A stretch of DNA of 64,000 nt from Dipteris shenzhenensis (taxonomy: Eukaryota > Polypodiophyta > Polypodiopsida > Gleicheniales). The notes under the pieces are model-generated. The model was given only the letters and a program-made list of their open reading frames with translations, did no database searches and had not been told where the DNA came from. Within the stretch, counting starts at the first letter, position 1, and every line of letters starts with the position of its first letter. Positions 1 through 11,116 of the stretch are shown one piece after another. Made by a program: the position numbers and the translations under genes. Where the stretch lies: assembly GCA_047967505.1 (NCBI GenBank), contig CM106540.1; one strand, written 5' to 3'.

Positions 1-140
1 CTACTCTTGTTCCTACTCCCACTCCTATTCATCCTACTGTTTATCCTGCTGTTCTTGGTCCTACTCTTCCTATTCCCACTCATCCTGCTCGCCCTGCTCC
101 TATTCCTACTCACCTATCCCTCCATCCTACTAAGTGCTCG
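1..140. repeat. Degenerate CCTACT-type short tandem repeat
   Basis: Pyrimidine-rich stretch built of loosely repeated CCTACT, CCTATT and CCTGCT hexamers. Read on the minus strand it gives a Gly/Val/Ile-rich run that could be the low-complexity tail of the neighbouring decayed coding region; read on the plus strand it gives a Pro/Thr-rich run. It enters from outside the window, so its real start is unknown. Confidence 0.5.
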
Positions 141-199
141 ATGGCCCGACACTGCTTGAGGGTAGTGCTCCTAGCTAGGGAATTGCTCTGATATCAGTC

Positions 200-1046
200 T
201 ATGGTAGAGAATGCACAAGTGGGGGCTGATCTTGCAGTGGGTCTTGATGTAGCGCTCAGAGTAGTTGGTTCTCTACTGCCTTTTCAAAAATTGAGAAACC
301 AATTGACCATCACCTCTTCTTCCACCACGGTGATGACTTTGGTGATGTATTGCCTTGAGACATACCCCACGATCTTCTTGAGTTTGATGAACTCAGACAT
401 GAACCTGTAGGTGGCCTTCAAGCCCCCATCCTTAGCCTTGTTGTAGATATCCCTATGAGGATGAGTAGCTTCCTCCTTCAAAGTACGCATCCACAGCACT
501 TGGTATCCGCTGCTAGCTTTGTAGAGTGGTGCACTACTTCAACCAAAAGGCATTCTTTAGTAAGTCAAAGGTGATCTTAACGTGAGTTTTGTTGATGATG
601 AGACTATGGTCATCTACATCGTGTGAGTCTAGGATTAGCTCCTCATTGTAGACATCCCTCCACAACAGTTGTGCAAACTTCAACAGATAGTTGGCCTCCA
701 AGATGCTTGTGAGGACTTCATTGGAGAAATCTTCTATAGGGTGTGGGAGAGACCATGAGAGCTGCATTTTCTCTTCTGATGAGCTTGGCGCTCTAGTCTT
801 TCCAGCACGACAAAGATGACACAAGTGGTGATGGAGAAAGAAGATAGTTGAGGCAAAGGTTGGAGATTGAGAATAGATTGGCTTAAGGGAGATAAAGAGA
901 TCAAAGAGGTTGACAAGAGTGTGATAACAGTAGTAAGGGGTAGCACAGAGATGGTTGTTGAAGATGATGAAGATAACGACGCTGAAGAATATTGAGCTTG
1001 CAAGTGAGATTGACCAATAGAGTTTGTGACCAAATGTAGCAATCAA
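200..1046 (-). pseudogene. Unrecognised decayed coding region
   Basis: Two open frames follow each other on the minus strand: 534-1046 (170 codons) and then 284-499 (71 codons) in another frame. The first begins with a hydrophobic stretch (about residues 10-35), then a Ser/His-rich part, then an acidic, soluble-looking half containing LLWRDVYNEELILDSHD. The second contains MRTLKEEATHPHRDIYNKA and a basic Lys/Tyr-rich helix-like part. The shift between frames suggests one protein broken by an indel. I do not recognise the family. It lies just beyond the integrase end of the gypsy element on the same strand, so it could be extra 3' coding DNA of that element or an older insertion. Not a confident gene. 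Confidence 0.3.
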
Positions 1047-1823
1047 AATCTACAATTGTAGTTCCTATTAAATCAATGGTTGCTTGAGCCTCCCCTACAT
1101 TAGCATGGCGAGTCTACATCAATAAGCTTTCAACGTTAATCATGCCACGTGGTGAAACAAGATGCATTTGTTCCACCATAATTAAACAACTAGTTGGCAT
1201 GTTGCCTTTTGAAAAATTTACCAAGGCATTGTCAATCAAGTTATTTATGTCCCAGTTCCATTTGTCTAAAGAACGCACTGCTGAGTATGGCTTTACTTTG
1301 CTTCCATTGTACAACTTGTAAAACACATTACCCTCCAAATCTATGAGCTACACTATCCCATTGTCAAAACTTCCACTAGGTGGTAGGGACCATTCCAACC
1401 CATCTTAAAATTAGTTTTGATAGGCCCCAACTTAGTAGTATAGAGGAACACAAGCATACCCTTCTTCAAATGATTAGGCATAATATGCTGATAGTGCTAG
1501 GCCTTCCTTCTGCACTGTATTACCATCTATGACCAGGTAGCTTAGAGGAGTATCTCATCCTGGTGGATTAGCTAATGCAATAGATTGCCTCTACTTCACC
1601 TAAATGATGCTCAATAGTAACTTGAAGAATCGGGACAAAAAATTCTAAGGCAACAACTACCTCTAAGATGAAGTCCATACGGAAGGATGTAAGATTTGTA
1701 GTGACCTTGTAAGTAGTGCGATAAGCCCACAAAGTAGAGTATAGCTTGGTGCCCCATTGATCCTTAGCGGACTATACTGTTTGAGTGAGAATGAGTTTCA
1801 ATGTCTTGTTAGTTGACTCGGCT

Positions 1824-2012
1824 TCACCAGTACCACCACGAGCATTGTAAGTAGTGAAGACTATATGCAGATTTGAATTTCTTTTTGCATAACTGCATCA
1901 CATCATTGAGCAAATGTGTCCCTTGATCACTGACAAGCTGCAAAGGGCATCCATATTGGCATATGATATTTTCATAGATGAACTTAGCTATACTCCGAGA
2001 AAGGAAAAACAA
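1824..2012 (-). pseudogene. Gypsy integrase core fragment
   Basis: Contains IAKFIYENIICQYGCPLQLVSDQGTHL in one 62-codon frame. This matches the second part of the DDE core of Ty3 integrases (family pattern F..ENI...FG.P..I.SD.GTHF), including the second catalytic Asp in SDQG. The first Asp region lies at about 2015-2080 with stops between. Integrase would insert element cDNA in the nucleus; this copy is broken. Confidence 0.8.
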
Positions 2013-2268
2013 AATCCAAACCCCACTGCTAAAAGGATTCCCATGGCCTGCTGGCTAGTTGCAAAGGCATAGACTGATTAGCAAATAACCATCCAGTGCA
2101 CTAACAAACATCATATTGCATACACTTGGTCTGAGCATCATTGAATAAGGTTTCCCACCATAATCCTAATTGCAACACTTTTCTAGCAGTTAACTCTCCG
2201 TGGAAATGTCCTCTTGACAGACCTGAGTGAGCATCCTACAACATGATAGCTTATTCATGTGGTAACAC

Positions 2269-2820
2269 CTAATAATGCAAAATTGCATCTGCACACTGAC
2301 GATAGAGTTGTCCACCAATAAAAGTGTATTTCCAAGCCTTTAAAGCTGATTGCCTGCCTTTGTCCCGAGGCATGGTTTTAGTAAATGTTCCTTTAGACAA
2401 GTAATCCACTAATGCAACATATTTATTCTCACAATAATCAATTACAAATAAGTCAACATCTGGAAATTTCATATCAAGTCCATGTGTTTGCTCGGGTGCT
2501 GGTAACTTGGACAAATAGTCGGCTCCCACATGGGTCTTGCGTGTGGCTTATGAGAATAAGTTTGAAGTTGAACCCTTGTAGTAGCAGAAGCATCCAATGA
2601 CCAAGCCTCCTTGAATAAAAATCTTATTAACAAGATAAAGCAAGACTTGATGATCCATATAAAACACAAAGTGGTTATCAAGTAATTAATGCCTTAAATT
2701 TTGCACACTGAATTGCTTGATGGTACTATAATTTGACTCGGTAGGTGTGAGCAATCGGCTAGCATACTATACTAGATAGTCCAATCAACCATCTAGCTGA
2801 GCCAAGATGATACCCAAAGC
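2269..2820 (-). pseudogene. Gypsy RNase H and start of integrase
   Basis: Downstream of RT on the minus strand, YASRLLTPTESNYSTI and FYMDHQVLLYLVNK match the Ty3 RNase H pattern (ASR.L...E.NYS..E and TDH..L.YL). The open frame at 2269-2529 continues with ADYLSKLPAPE (RNase H/integrase boundary), then GGQLYRQCADAILHY, which resembles the stretch before the integrase H2C2 zinc finger. The glutamate usual after NYS..E is not seen. Several stops upstream of 2529 show decay. Confidence 0.75.
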
Positions 2821-3151
2821 ATAATTAGACTCATCCACATGTACATGAAAGATAACATTCCACTTTGGTTGTCTGAGAATTGGAGTACACATTGCTAGGT
2901 TTTTCAAATCATTGAAAACTATAGTCAACTCAGCATTTCATTCAAAATTAGCAGCCTTTTTTGTCAATTCATACACAAGCACCACAACCTGGCAAAGTCT
3001 TTAATGAACCTATGATAGAAGCTGATAGACCCCATGAAAGAACATAACTGAGTTGAGTTCTAAGGCTCAAGCATCTGTTCTATGGCTTTTATTTTACCTG
3101 GTTGGTTTTGATGCCATCCTTGGAAATAACATGGCTGAGTAGAATACCAAC

Positions 3152-3436
3152 TCAGACACAAAACACACTCTTAGCTTGATTTAAAGAGATACCCACTTGT
3201 TTGCATCTCAAAAAACCCTTCTCTAGCAGGTATCCCAGATGATCAATGTCTGAGGAATATATAGAGAAATCATCTAAGTAAATAGCAATGAATACAGTGA
3301 GGTAATCTTGGAAAGTTTTAACCATAAACTTCTGGAAGGTTAATGGGGTATTTCTTAATCCAAAAGGCATCATTTTAGTTGTATAGGCACCCCACTCTGT
3401 AATAAAAGCAATTTTTGATTGGTCCTTTGGAGACAC
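3152..3436 (-). pseudogene. Gypsy reverse transcriptase core
   Basis: This 94-codon open stretch holds the RT palm. It shows the MPFGLRNTPLTFQKFM motif (family consensus MPFGLKNAPATFQ) and the catalytic box YLDD, encoded by plus-strand bases 3269-3280, followed by the DIDHL segment typical of Ty3 elements. Both catalytic aspartates remain. The frame is open only for the core; flanking RT sequence continues in other frames with stops. It is a fragment of a decayed pol polyprotein, not an independent gene. The enzyme would copy element RNA into DNA inside virus-like particles. Confidence 0.85.
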
Positions 3437-4150
3437 TGTGATCTAATTATACCCACTATGGCCATTCATAAATGAGTACATCTCATGTCCTACAACTGGG
3501 TCCAAAATTCCATCTGTAAATGGTATGAGAAATGGATTAGGAACTCTCTAAGTATTTAATTCCTTGTAGTATAGATAGTAGACTTGGAGTTTGCCATTTT
3601 TCTTAAGCACAACCACAATAGGAAAGAGCCAATCACTGTGGTCGATGGCATATATAAACCCAACACGTAAGAATTGATGACTTGCTTGGCATAGTTTGGA
3701 TTCAGCCTATACCTTTATTGCCGTATTGATTTAGCATCTGGCACTAAGGTATCTTATGTTGACACAACTTAGGAGGAACTCCTCTTAAATCAATGTAACT
3801 CCATGCAAACACATCTTTGTATCTGAGGAATAGATCTCTTATTAGTTTGAGTTGCTTGGTAAGACAGTTTGGTGCTCACCACTACCATAGTCAAGTGATC
3901 TTCTATTCCAACATTCAATTCTTGTGTGGTTTCCAGAATTAAGTATTCAGTTCTCCGAGTTGAGTGATAGTCATTGGCATTTCAACAATCTCCTTTTCTC
4001 CTTCAATGTCTTCAGTGAAATTGCTTGGGAAGAGATCCTTCTATTTAGCAATCTGCTCCTCTCTCAACTTTTGCTTGATATGTGTAACTACCTAAAAAAT
4101 GTCTATCTCACCAACAGGTAAGATATGCAATTCCATTAATTAAGATTTAG

Positions 4151-4600
4151 CCTGATGGGATCCCTTGCCTTTGCATCTTAGATTCATGACTTTATAGTAC
4201 CCCCTCTCCCACTTGAGGGTGATCACTCATACCTAACATTCTGTATTTCCACTACCAGGCCAGTTACAAAGAGCATCCTCCATGCACCCACTCGGACCCA
4301 TGTTCACTTTGACTAGACCCTCGATCCAGTTTACATGAGTCACTTAGCTTGAGAGCTTCTGACCCTACATGGAGTGGGGATAGACCTTGCTTGTGTTTCA
4401 GCCACTTTGGCTTCAGTGGTACACAAGGCTGCCATCATATCTTTCCCTATGACTCGACCCACACATGCCCCAGTTGGGAAGATGCCTCAAAACCCTCAGT
4501 ATGATGATGAGTGTTAGGATATGAGAGCTCACCTCACATGCAAGTAGGCATTGGGACACCTGATATCATATGAGGTGCATCGCATCTCATGTTAGATGAC
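4151..4600. other. No gene seen
   Basis: Between the gypsy remnant and the LINE. No open frame of note, no microsatellite and no repeat shared with the rest of the window was recognised. It may hold the missing 5' part of the gypsy element. Confidence 0.4.
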
Positions 4601-6885
4601 ACGACGTAAGAAGCGAACTTTTCTCACTCACAGGGTTGATGAGGTGGTCAGAATTTTTCAAGGGGGAGACCCGACTAGTGGCTGGAGACTCCTATCAGAG
4701 GGGAAAGGCCCATTTCCATCATAGACCCAAAGATTTGGCACAAATATGCATGCTCCTTATACGGCATCCCAGGCTAGATGCCACCAGATATGTCCTCTAT
4801 GCCCAGACCCACTACTTGCCACTTGTTCACTGCATAGAATGTGAGGAATGCCCTCCTTCATCTGCACAATCGAAGAGCACCAGACCATGAGGGGCTATGT
4901 ACAAAGCATAGCTGTTCAACCATGCAGTATGTCATAGGTTACCATCTACTTAGAGCACTACCATCATTGTACCGATACATAAGGTAGGGGACCTTATGGT
5001 ACTAGGAACTACTGCACTCTCATGATTGGTCACACTTTGGCTAAGATTTATGGATCGATACTGGAGAGGGCGATCAATAGTTATACAGAGGATCATGGAT
5101 AGCGAGCTCTTGGGTAGGCAAGCTTCCAAAGATAGCACTCTACACTGGACCATATTTTTACCATGAGAGCCATCATCGAGGCGGCAAAGGCATCTACACT
5201 TGCTTTGTGGACTTTCAAGCGACTTTTGACACAATCCCTCACTCTTACACGTACCTAGGGGCGGTATTCATGGGACTAGGCTTCACGATGCCCCCTGCCA
5301 CCAAAGCGCGACTCATATGAGGGAGGGGGTCCCTGGCCCGCATTTAGAGAGACAGTGCTTCCAGGTGCATTTCCAAGATTTACCGATGAAGGGCTGGCTC
5401 TTTGACACTCTCATAGCTATTGAACCGGAAGGGATTTGAAAGGCTACAAGTGATCATGGGATCCAGGATGATTCGGAGTAAGCCTTCAGTTCCCCATCAG
5501 ATCATACAGGCAGAGTTCACCATGACACCGCTCCAGGTGGATGCCCTCTTCAAGACCATGATGTTTCTCCACAAAGTTTGGGCCCTACCTCAGTGGAGAT
5601 TATCGAGATTGGTACTGGAGTTATCCCGATGCCTGGTAAAGAGAGGCTTTGATACGACATGGTATGCGCAAGTGTCCACATGGTTTGATAGCCATCACAA
5701 TATCCAGATGGATAGGCTCCCCCCCTTTCAATACAGTATGGATGCACCATCGGAGCTCCTTCCACATGATGAGATTAAGCGTATCATACGGTTAGACCTT
5801 CTACAACTTTGCACATCTTGGGCTTGGGGGGGGGATCATGAGATTCCCACCAAGACCCGTTTCTATCATGACCACTTTTTGAGTATATTGGTCCTTGGAG
5901 CATGGTCTCATCATCAGGCCCTAGTACCTCAAGGAAAGGAGAGTTTCACACACCTTGCAGATTGCTATTGGATAGGTATGAGTCTCGTCCCATCAGCTGC
6001 TATAGATTGAGGCTCGGAGAGTGGCCGGCATACTTGGAGAGCAATGGGTCTGTCGACTATGCATGATGGAGGAGGTCGAGACAGAAGATCATTTTCTATG
6101 TGTTTGTCCAACCTACTATGAGATCCGAGGGTGATAGCACTGCCTCTTTTAGAGGGGACTCGACTTCGGACCACTCACATGGCTGATACATTTCCCCATT
6201 CAGATCTACATTGGGCTCTACTTGATTGAGATGCAGAGACACAAAGATTCCCTTGTGTGGGAGACTAGAGGTCAGCTATAGTCGATGCCTCAGGACCATA
6301 GACACACGTCACTGACTTTTATGCATCCGAGCTAGCGTAGATGAGATCAAGGGGGAGGAGATCGAGGAGACGAGAGCACTATGGTTCAAGAGTGAGACCC
6401 GTCATCACCACGATATGGTTGGACAAGAGATGCGGAGACCACACACGACACGTGGGGTGGCTAGAGCATGTACGATTGAGGTTCAACCTATCTCAGCTCG
6501 AGGACCACTAAAGACAAGGAATTACTCTTGATGTAGCCCATCAGATACAGAGATCTAGGAGAGCACGCCCCCCACCCATGGGAGACAGCCCGACAGACAC
6601 AAATACGTGAGCTCTTTGCATCACATTAGAGGGCCATTAGGGAGCCGGGCTATATAGAGCCTCCACATGTACTTAAAGCTCTGGTTCTGAAGAGTTACCT
6701 CTTTTTCCTACTATGTTTTGTACCAGTTGTACTAGGTTGCATATCATTTAGCACTCAGCAACAACAAGGGCCTTAGTGTTCCCTTTGCTTTAGCCCACAG
6801 TGTCTTGTGTGGGCTACATATATCTTGTATCTTGTCTCATAGACCCACGAGGCCTCCTGAAGATGTTAATACAACTTTGTTTCTT
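4600..6885 (+). mobile_element. LINE (non-LTR retrotransposon) remnant
   Basis: The plus strand carries a decayed LINE ORF2. Around 5140-5250 two adjoining frames read DHIFTMRAIIEAA and then GKGIYTCFVDFQATFDTIPH, the A-box region of LINE reverse transcriptases (consensus F..R..IE.....K.....FVDF.KAFDTV). A long C-terminal frame follows at 5420-6010, then a zinc-finger-like tail at about 6030-6120 (CRLCMMEEVETEDHFLCVCP), the zf-RVT motif found at LINE ends. The 3' end runs into AATACAACTTTGTTTC and the CT microsatellite at 6888, a plausible 3' tail. Frameshifts and stops make it inactive. The YxDD box was not found. Confidence 0.75.
5420..6010 (+). pseudogene. LINE ORF2 C-terminal region
   Basis: Longest open frame of the first LINE (196 codons). 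It covers the stretch between the RT palm and the terminal zinc finger, with TKTRFYHDHFL near residue 143. No catalytic motif is expected here. After its stop the reading continues in another frame as ARRVAGILGEQWVCRLC and ends in the C-x2-C...H-x4-C zinc finger near 6060-6110. The ATG used is simply the first in the frame and not a natural start. Assignment rests on position between two recognised LINE motifs. Confidence 0.55.
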
Positions 6886-6887
6886 TT

Positions 6888-7100
6888 TCTCTCTCTCTCT
6901 CTCTCTCTCTCTACATCACATCCCATTGAAACAAATTATTAGTCATTCTTGTCACTCTCTCTCTCTATATATCACATCCCATTGAAACAAATTATTAGTC
7001 ATTCTTGTCAATCTCTCTCTCTCTCACTCACTCTCTCTCTGTACATCACATCCCATTGAAACAAATTATTAGTAATTCTTGTGAATGCTCTTTCTCTATG

Positions 7101-7146
<46 letters not shown>

Positions 7147-7223
7147 TCTCACTCTCTCTCTCTCTACATCACATCCCATTGAAACAAATTATTAGAAATT
7201 CTTGTGAATGGTATTCCTCTATG

Positions 7224-7256
<33 letters not shown>
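6888..7256. repeat. Minisatellite with CT-microsatellite spacers
   Basis: Four copies of a core of about 42 bp (ACATCACATCCCATTGAAAC..., ending ATTCTTGT) start near 6913, 6969, 7042 and 7166. They are separated by CT tracts of variable length. Copies 3 and 4 carry an extra GAATG...CTCTATGACAAT extension, so they share a later duplication. The array ends in a CT tract that passes directly into AC repeats. Confidence 0.9.

Positions 7257-7289
<33 letters not shown>
7257..7289. repeat. AC/CA microsatellite
   Basis: Uninterrupted CA repeat of about 33 bp, immediately after a CT tract. It marks the left edge of pyrimidine-rich repeat copy 1; copy 2 also begins beside an AC tract (14721-14770). 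Confidence 0.95.
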
Positions 7290-7291
<2 letters not shown>

Positions 7292-7421
7292 CTTATTCAT
7301 TTCCCCATTTACATTTACTTTACTTTTGTTCTTTACCCCTTCCCCCTTTTTTCTTTAATGTTTCCCATTAACATTTTCCCTTAGTTTCTTTATTTCACCT
7401 CCCTTATGACCCTGGCCCCCT

Positions 7422-7457
<36 letters not shown>

Positions 7458-8508
7458 GTTATCTCTCTCTCTCTCTCACTAAGTACTTATTCTTGCATTT
7501 ATAATTTTTTAATTATCCCAAGTTTTTTCCTACTACTTTTTTATACCTTTTTCCCCATTGTTCTCCTCTTGTCCTTAATTTTCTTTCTTTCCTTTTTTAA
7601 ATTTTCTTACTATTTGCCTAGTTTCCCTTACTAATTTATATTTGCTTGTTAAATGTTTCCATCATTTATATATACATATTTATTTTTTATTTTCTTCTAA
7701 TATCCTATGATCCTTATCCTTATTGGCTATATTGATTATTTTACTCACCACTATGAATAAACAATTTATTTCTCTCATTCTCGATTATCTACCTAAACCC
7801 TTTAAAAATCTATCATAACCCCCCTACTCTCCTAAACCCTTAAAAATCTAACTAAAACCCCTCGTTGCCTATTCTTCACACCTTTCGTGGCTTTGTCTTA
7901 ATTGGCCCCACATTATTTTTACTTAGTTTTTTCTTTTTGTTTATTAAATCTAATCAATTGTCTTCGTTTATTCTTAGTGTTTCTTATAATTTCATTTCTT
8001 TCCTACTCTATTAATGCTAGTACACAGAATTTCTCCTTATTTTAAACTTCCTTTCTACTCTATTACCTCTTTATTACTCTAAACTAACCCCCACTGCCCT
8101 TACTTCCCCCTTACACCATGTGGCATTAGCTCCGCCTTCCCAATTTAATCCCCATTGTCCCGACTCCCCTCCTCGACTAACCCTCCCTTCTCAAATAACC
8201 TACCATACCCACCTCCCACTACCTACTCCCCCTACCTGCGTCTTCCACCTACACCCTCTATTGGCTCCCTATGACTATGCCCATTGCCCTCTCGCCTGTA
8301 CTCATCTCTTCTGTCTCTACATCGCGATATGCGCTACTACATCGGCCTAAAAAACTTGCGCTGCCATCACGTTGAGCCCCCGCTTCTTTTCTGCCCTTCT
8401 GCCATTTTGGTCCCTATACCCAACTCCATGCTCCAAAGCTCAACCCTCCAAGTCAGGTTTGACGCTCCCTCCTTGTTCACTGTCGCGACCGATGCCCATC
8501 GTTGATGG
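7290..8508. repeat. Pyrimidine-rich dispersed repeat, copy 1, left part
   Basis: Closely matches 14772-15999 along its whole length, including CT tracts near 7424-7478, the block with CTAAACCCTTTAAAAATC, and a GC-richer end. No coding frame is shared between the two copies. The plus strand is extremely rich in C and T. Probably a non-coding part of a transposon or a segmental duplicate; the class is unknown. Confidence 0.8.
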
Positions 8509-8517
8509 CATGGTCTG

Positions 8518-9548
8518 GGGGATGAGCATTTTCTGAGCGAAATCTTCCGAGCATCCGAGCGCAGGAAAAAAAAAGCTTCCAACTATGCATAAATATGGCA
8601 AAAATCGATCAGAAGAAAACATAGTTTCACTTAGAAATATGCAAAGTATTATAGCAATGACTATTTTGTACAAAAATCTTTAGGTGAATCTTTAGGAATG
8701 GTGAGAGCATAATGGGATGGCTTTTGAAGAAACCCACATGTAGAGTAGACTTCTCTATGAAAATTCTCTTATGTTCCTTCTTAAAACTTTTACTTAATAG
8801 GGGGTGACATTGAAAACCCTCTCTCAATCTATTTTCATGAAAGGGTTTCTTCAAAGAAAAGTCATTGAAGCAAGCCATCTAGGTAGTTTCACCAGCGAAA
8901 CCCCTTTGAAGCAAGTCTCCCAAGGTAGTTTCACTGGCGAAACTATCTTGGACATCACTTTTAAAAGTGGCATAACTTTCATATCCAATGTCCAAATATA
9001 GTCATTCAACCACTCAAATCGATCAGAACACCCCATTTGAGCACATCTATGCAGTTATATTTTGGAAAATCTTGCATATATAGTATTAAATATCACATGT
9101 ATTTTATGAGAGTGATATATAAGCCCAAGTTAATACTTATTTATAGTAATTTAAACTTCTTTAGAAACATGTCCATAAATATCTTGTTATTTATGCTATA
9201 AAAACACTAAAAAGATATTGCCATATGATATATATGTGTTAATAAGTAATTATATATGCATAGTATTATTACATTAAGAGTGATTATGAGGGATGTTTCT
9301 TAAAGGAATCAATACTTTTTTAAGGTAATAACAGGGGTACAAAGGGATGTCTCTAAATAAGAAAATTATGTTGTGTAAAAATGAATGAGTGACTAGTATT
9401 TATATTTTTATGATAAAGGGATCTAGTTCTAGTGAAAATAAAAGTGTTAAAACCATGTTTCCTAAAGAAATACATTTTTTTAAATCTCTTGAAAAATACG
9501 CTCGGATAAACTTGCTCATAGGTTTTTGCTCATAAAATTGACGCATCC
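8518..9548. mobile_element. Non-autonomous TIR DNA transposon (MULE-like)
   Basis: A 1031 bp segment present in repeat copy 1 and absent from the same place in copy 2 (empty site near 16000-16008). It is flanked by the 9 bp direct repeat CATGGTCTG at 8509-8517 and 9549-9557. The ends are diverged inverted repeats of about 50 bp: the left reads GGATGAGCATTTTCTGAGC and the right, reverse-complemented, GGATGCGTCAATTTTATGAGC; both then reach TCCGAGCG. A 9 bp target duplication suits Mutator-like elements, though superfamily assignment is inference. It has no transposase: the longest frames are under 85 codons. Inside are two imperfect palindromes, GTTTCACCAGCGAAAC and GTTTCACTGGCGAAAC (about 8886-8943). 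Confidence 0.8.
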
Positions 9549-9557
9549 CATGGTCTG

Positions 9558-10560
9558 CATCACTGTGGCTCTATAGGTCCCTAGCTCCACTTTCTCTCCT
9601 TTTGCTTCGTTGCAGTCAGCATAGGCTACCAGCAGCAGTCCATGCAGAGTTGCAACCTCATTGCCCGCTTGTGCAAACCGTTTGCCTTCTTGACTCTACC
9701 TCTCTCTGCAAACTACCACCCAAAGCTAGAATTCAAAACTTCAAAGTACAGCTGTATCTTGCTTTTCACATTAGCTTTGCCCCAAAGTACCTCCTCTACT
9801 ACATCTGATCGTCGATTTCTTGGAGACTTGGAGAACTAGAATTCTCAGAATTGAATATTATTTGAGTCCGGTGACCGGATCTTGATGTTCCGTTTGAGTC
9901 CTTTCATGGTTACTCCCCCCCCTGCCCCACCCGCCCCCCCTCCCCCTCCCCCTTTTTTCCACTCCTCTTATGTATACATATTTCTTCTAAACACCCTTGC
10001 TAATTTCTCTTTGCCCCCCCGCCCCCCCTTGCATCATATTTACCCTCATCTAATTCGCTTTGTCTCTCTCTTTTTCATTAAATACAAATCCCCCTCTTTA
10101 TTTATAATAGATTCCTTTATAAAGCGCTCTTATATTTCCCCCTCTTATCCCCCCCCCCCAAAGTACCTCATCTACTATGCTTGATCGTCGACTTCTTGGA
10201 GACTTGGAGAACTAGAATTCTCAGATTCCTTTTGAGTCCTTTCATGGTTACTCCCCCCCCCCCCACCACCCCCCTCTCTCTTTTAGTTCTAATTTCTTCT
10301 TTTATATATTGGTGAAAAAACCCCCAACCCCCCTGCCCCCTCCCCATTTTTTCCACTCCTCTTACGTATACATATTTCTTCTAAACACCCTTCCTAATTT
10401 CTCTTTGCCCCCCCCCCCCCTTGCATCATATTTACCCTCATCTAATTCGCTTTGTCTCTCTTTTTTTTCATTAAATACAAATCCCCCCTCTTTATTTATA
10501 ATACGTTCCTTTATAAAGCGCTCTTATATTTCCCCCTCTTAACCCCCCACCCCCCCCCCC
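9558..10560. repeat. Pyrimidine-rich repeat, copy 1, right part
   Basis: Resumes the match to copy 2 (from 16009) after the TIR insertion. A unit of about 377 bp is tandemly duplicated here, 9779-10155 and 10156-10545, each with CAAAGTACCTC, a GAGACTTGGAGAACTAGAATT segment, poly-C runs and a TACATATTTCTTCTAAAC segment. Copy 2 has the unit once (16211-16580). Poly-C tracts of up to about 13 vary between units. Proline-rich open frames here are low-complexity artefacts. Confidence 0.8.
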
Positions 10561-10806
10561 CTCCCAATACTTCATTCAAAAAACCCCACTCTTCATTTTA
10601 AAAAAAAACCCCCCCTCGATATATATATAATTTCTCTCTATAATTCCGCTCTTTACCCTCATAACAACCCCCCCTTCTTTTTATTGACATATAATTTTTT
10701 TCCTCCTTTCTCTATACATAGATCTTTTCCCTTCTATATACATATATTTTTTTCTTTTCTTCCCCCTTCTCTAGCTATTTATCTTCCCTCCCCCTTCTCT
10801 ATGACA
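10561..10806. other. C/T-rich low-complexity DNA, no gene
   Basis: Homopyrimidine and TA-rich DNA with poly-C and poly-T runs. No coding or structural signal was seen. Confidence 0.6.
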
Positions 10807-11116
10807 CAAGGGAGGAGGGTTTATGACACATGTCTTCCCAACTGAAGTTAACCTGGTTCTTATCATGTTTTCTTGTTGGATGGTGGCAAGTAGGCAAACA
10901 CCCCTCTTCAATAAAAGTGATGCTTTTGCCAGGACTTATCCAAGCTCAACTTCCATATAGTTTTCACAAAGACATTTCTACAAAAAAGTCCATTGCTAGT
11001 TTCCTTTATAAACAGGGATTCACCAACTTGTACAAACTTTTCTGTTAATGCAATTAGTCCTATTTCATTGTCTAGCTTCGCTCTTTTGTCTTTTCACTAT
11101 GCAAAGGGGTGTTGTA
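10807..11116 (+). repeat. Dispersed repeat shared with 54621-54914
   Basis: Matches 54621-54914: both begin with a purine tract (AAGGGAGG...), then TTATGACAC, TTGTTGGATGGTGGCA and CTTCAATAAAAGTGATGCT, and end at AAAGGGGTGTTGT. A purine tract directly before a conserved start resembles a polypurine tract followed by an LTR, so this may be a retroelement end. The match has small indels throughout. Confidence 0.65.

Larger units (their letters stand above)
1100..4150 (-). mobile_element. Ty3/gypsy retrotransposon pol remnant
   Basis: Read on the minus strand from 4150 down, the pol domains come in Ty3/gypsy order: a pre-RT stretch with DVFAWSYIDLRGVPP (about 3785-3830), reverse transcriptase (3152-3436), RNase H (about 2500-2800), H2C2 and core integrase (1824-2300), and an integrase C-terminal stretch LEGNVFYKLYNGSKVKPY (about 1270-1330). 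RT before integrase is what separates gypsy from copia. Stops and frame changes occur throughout, so it is dead. No gag, LTR or primer-binding site could be assigned. Confidence 0.85.

Noticed and set aside
184-195. Reverse-strand GCTCTGATATCA as a primer-binding site
   Set aside because: One base from the consensus complement, but no LTR end (CA) adjoins it and no element body could be read on that strand beyond it.
6913-7210. Evenly spaced repeats resembling a CRISPR array
   Set aside because: Spacers are CT microsatellites rather than unique sequence, unit spacing is uneven, and the DNA is plant nuclear.
9882-10542. Proline-rich ORFs on the plus strand
   Set aside because: Produced by poly-C tracts; not conserved in the sister repeat copy.
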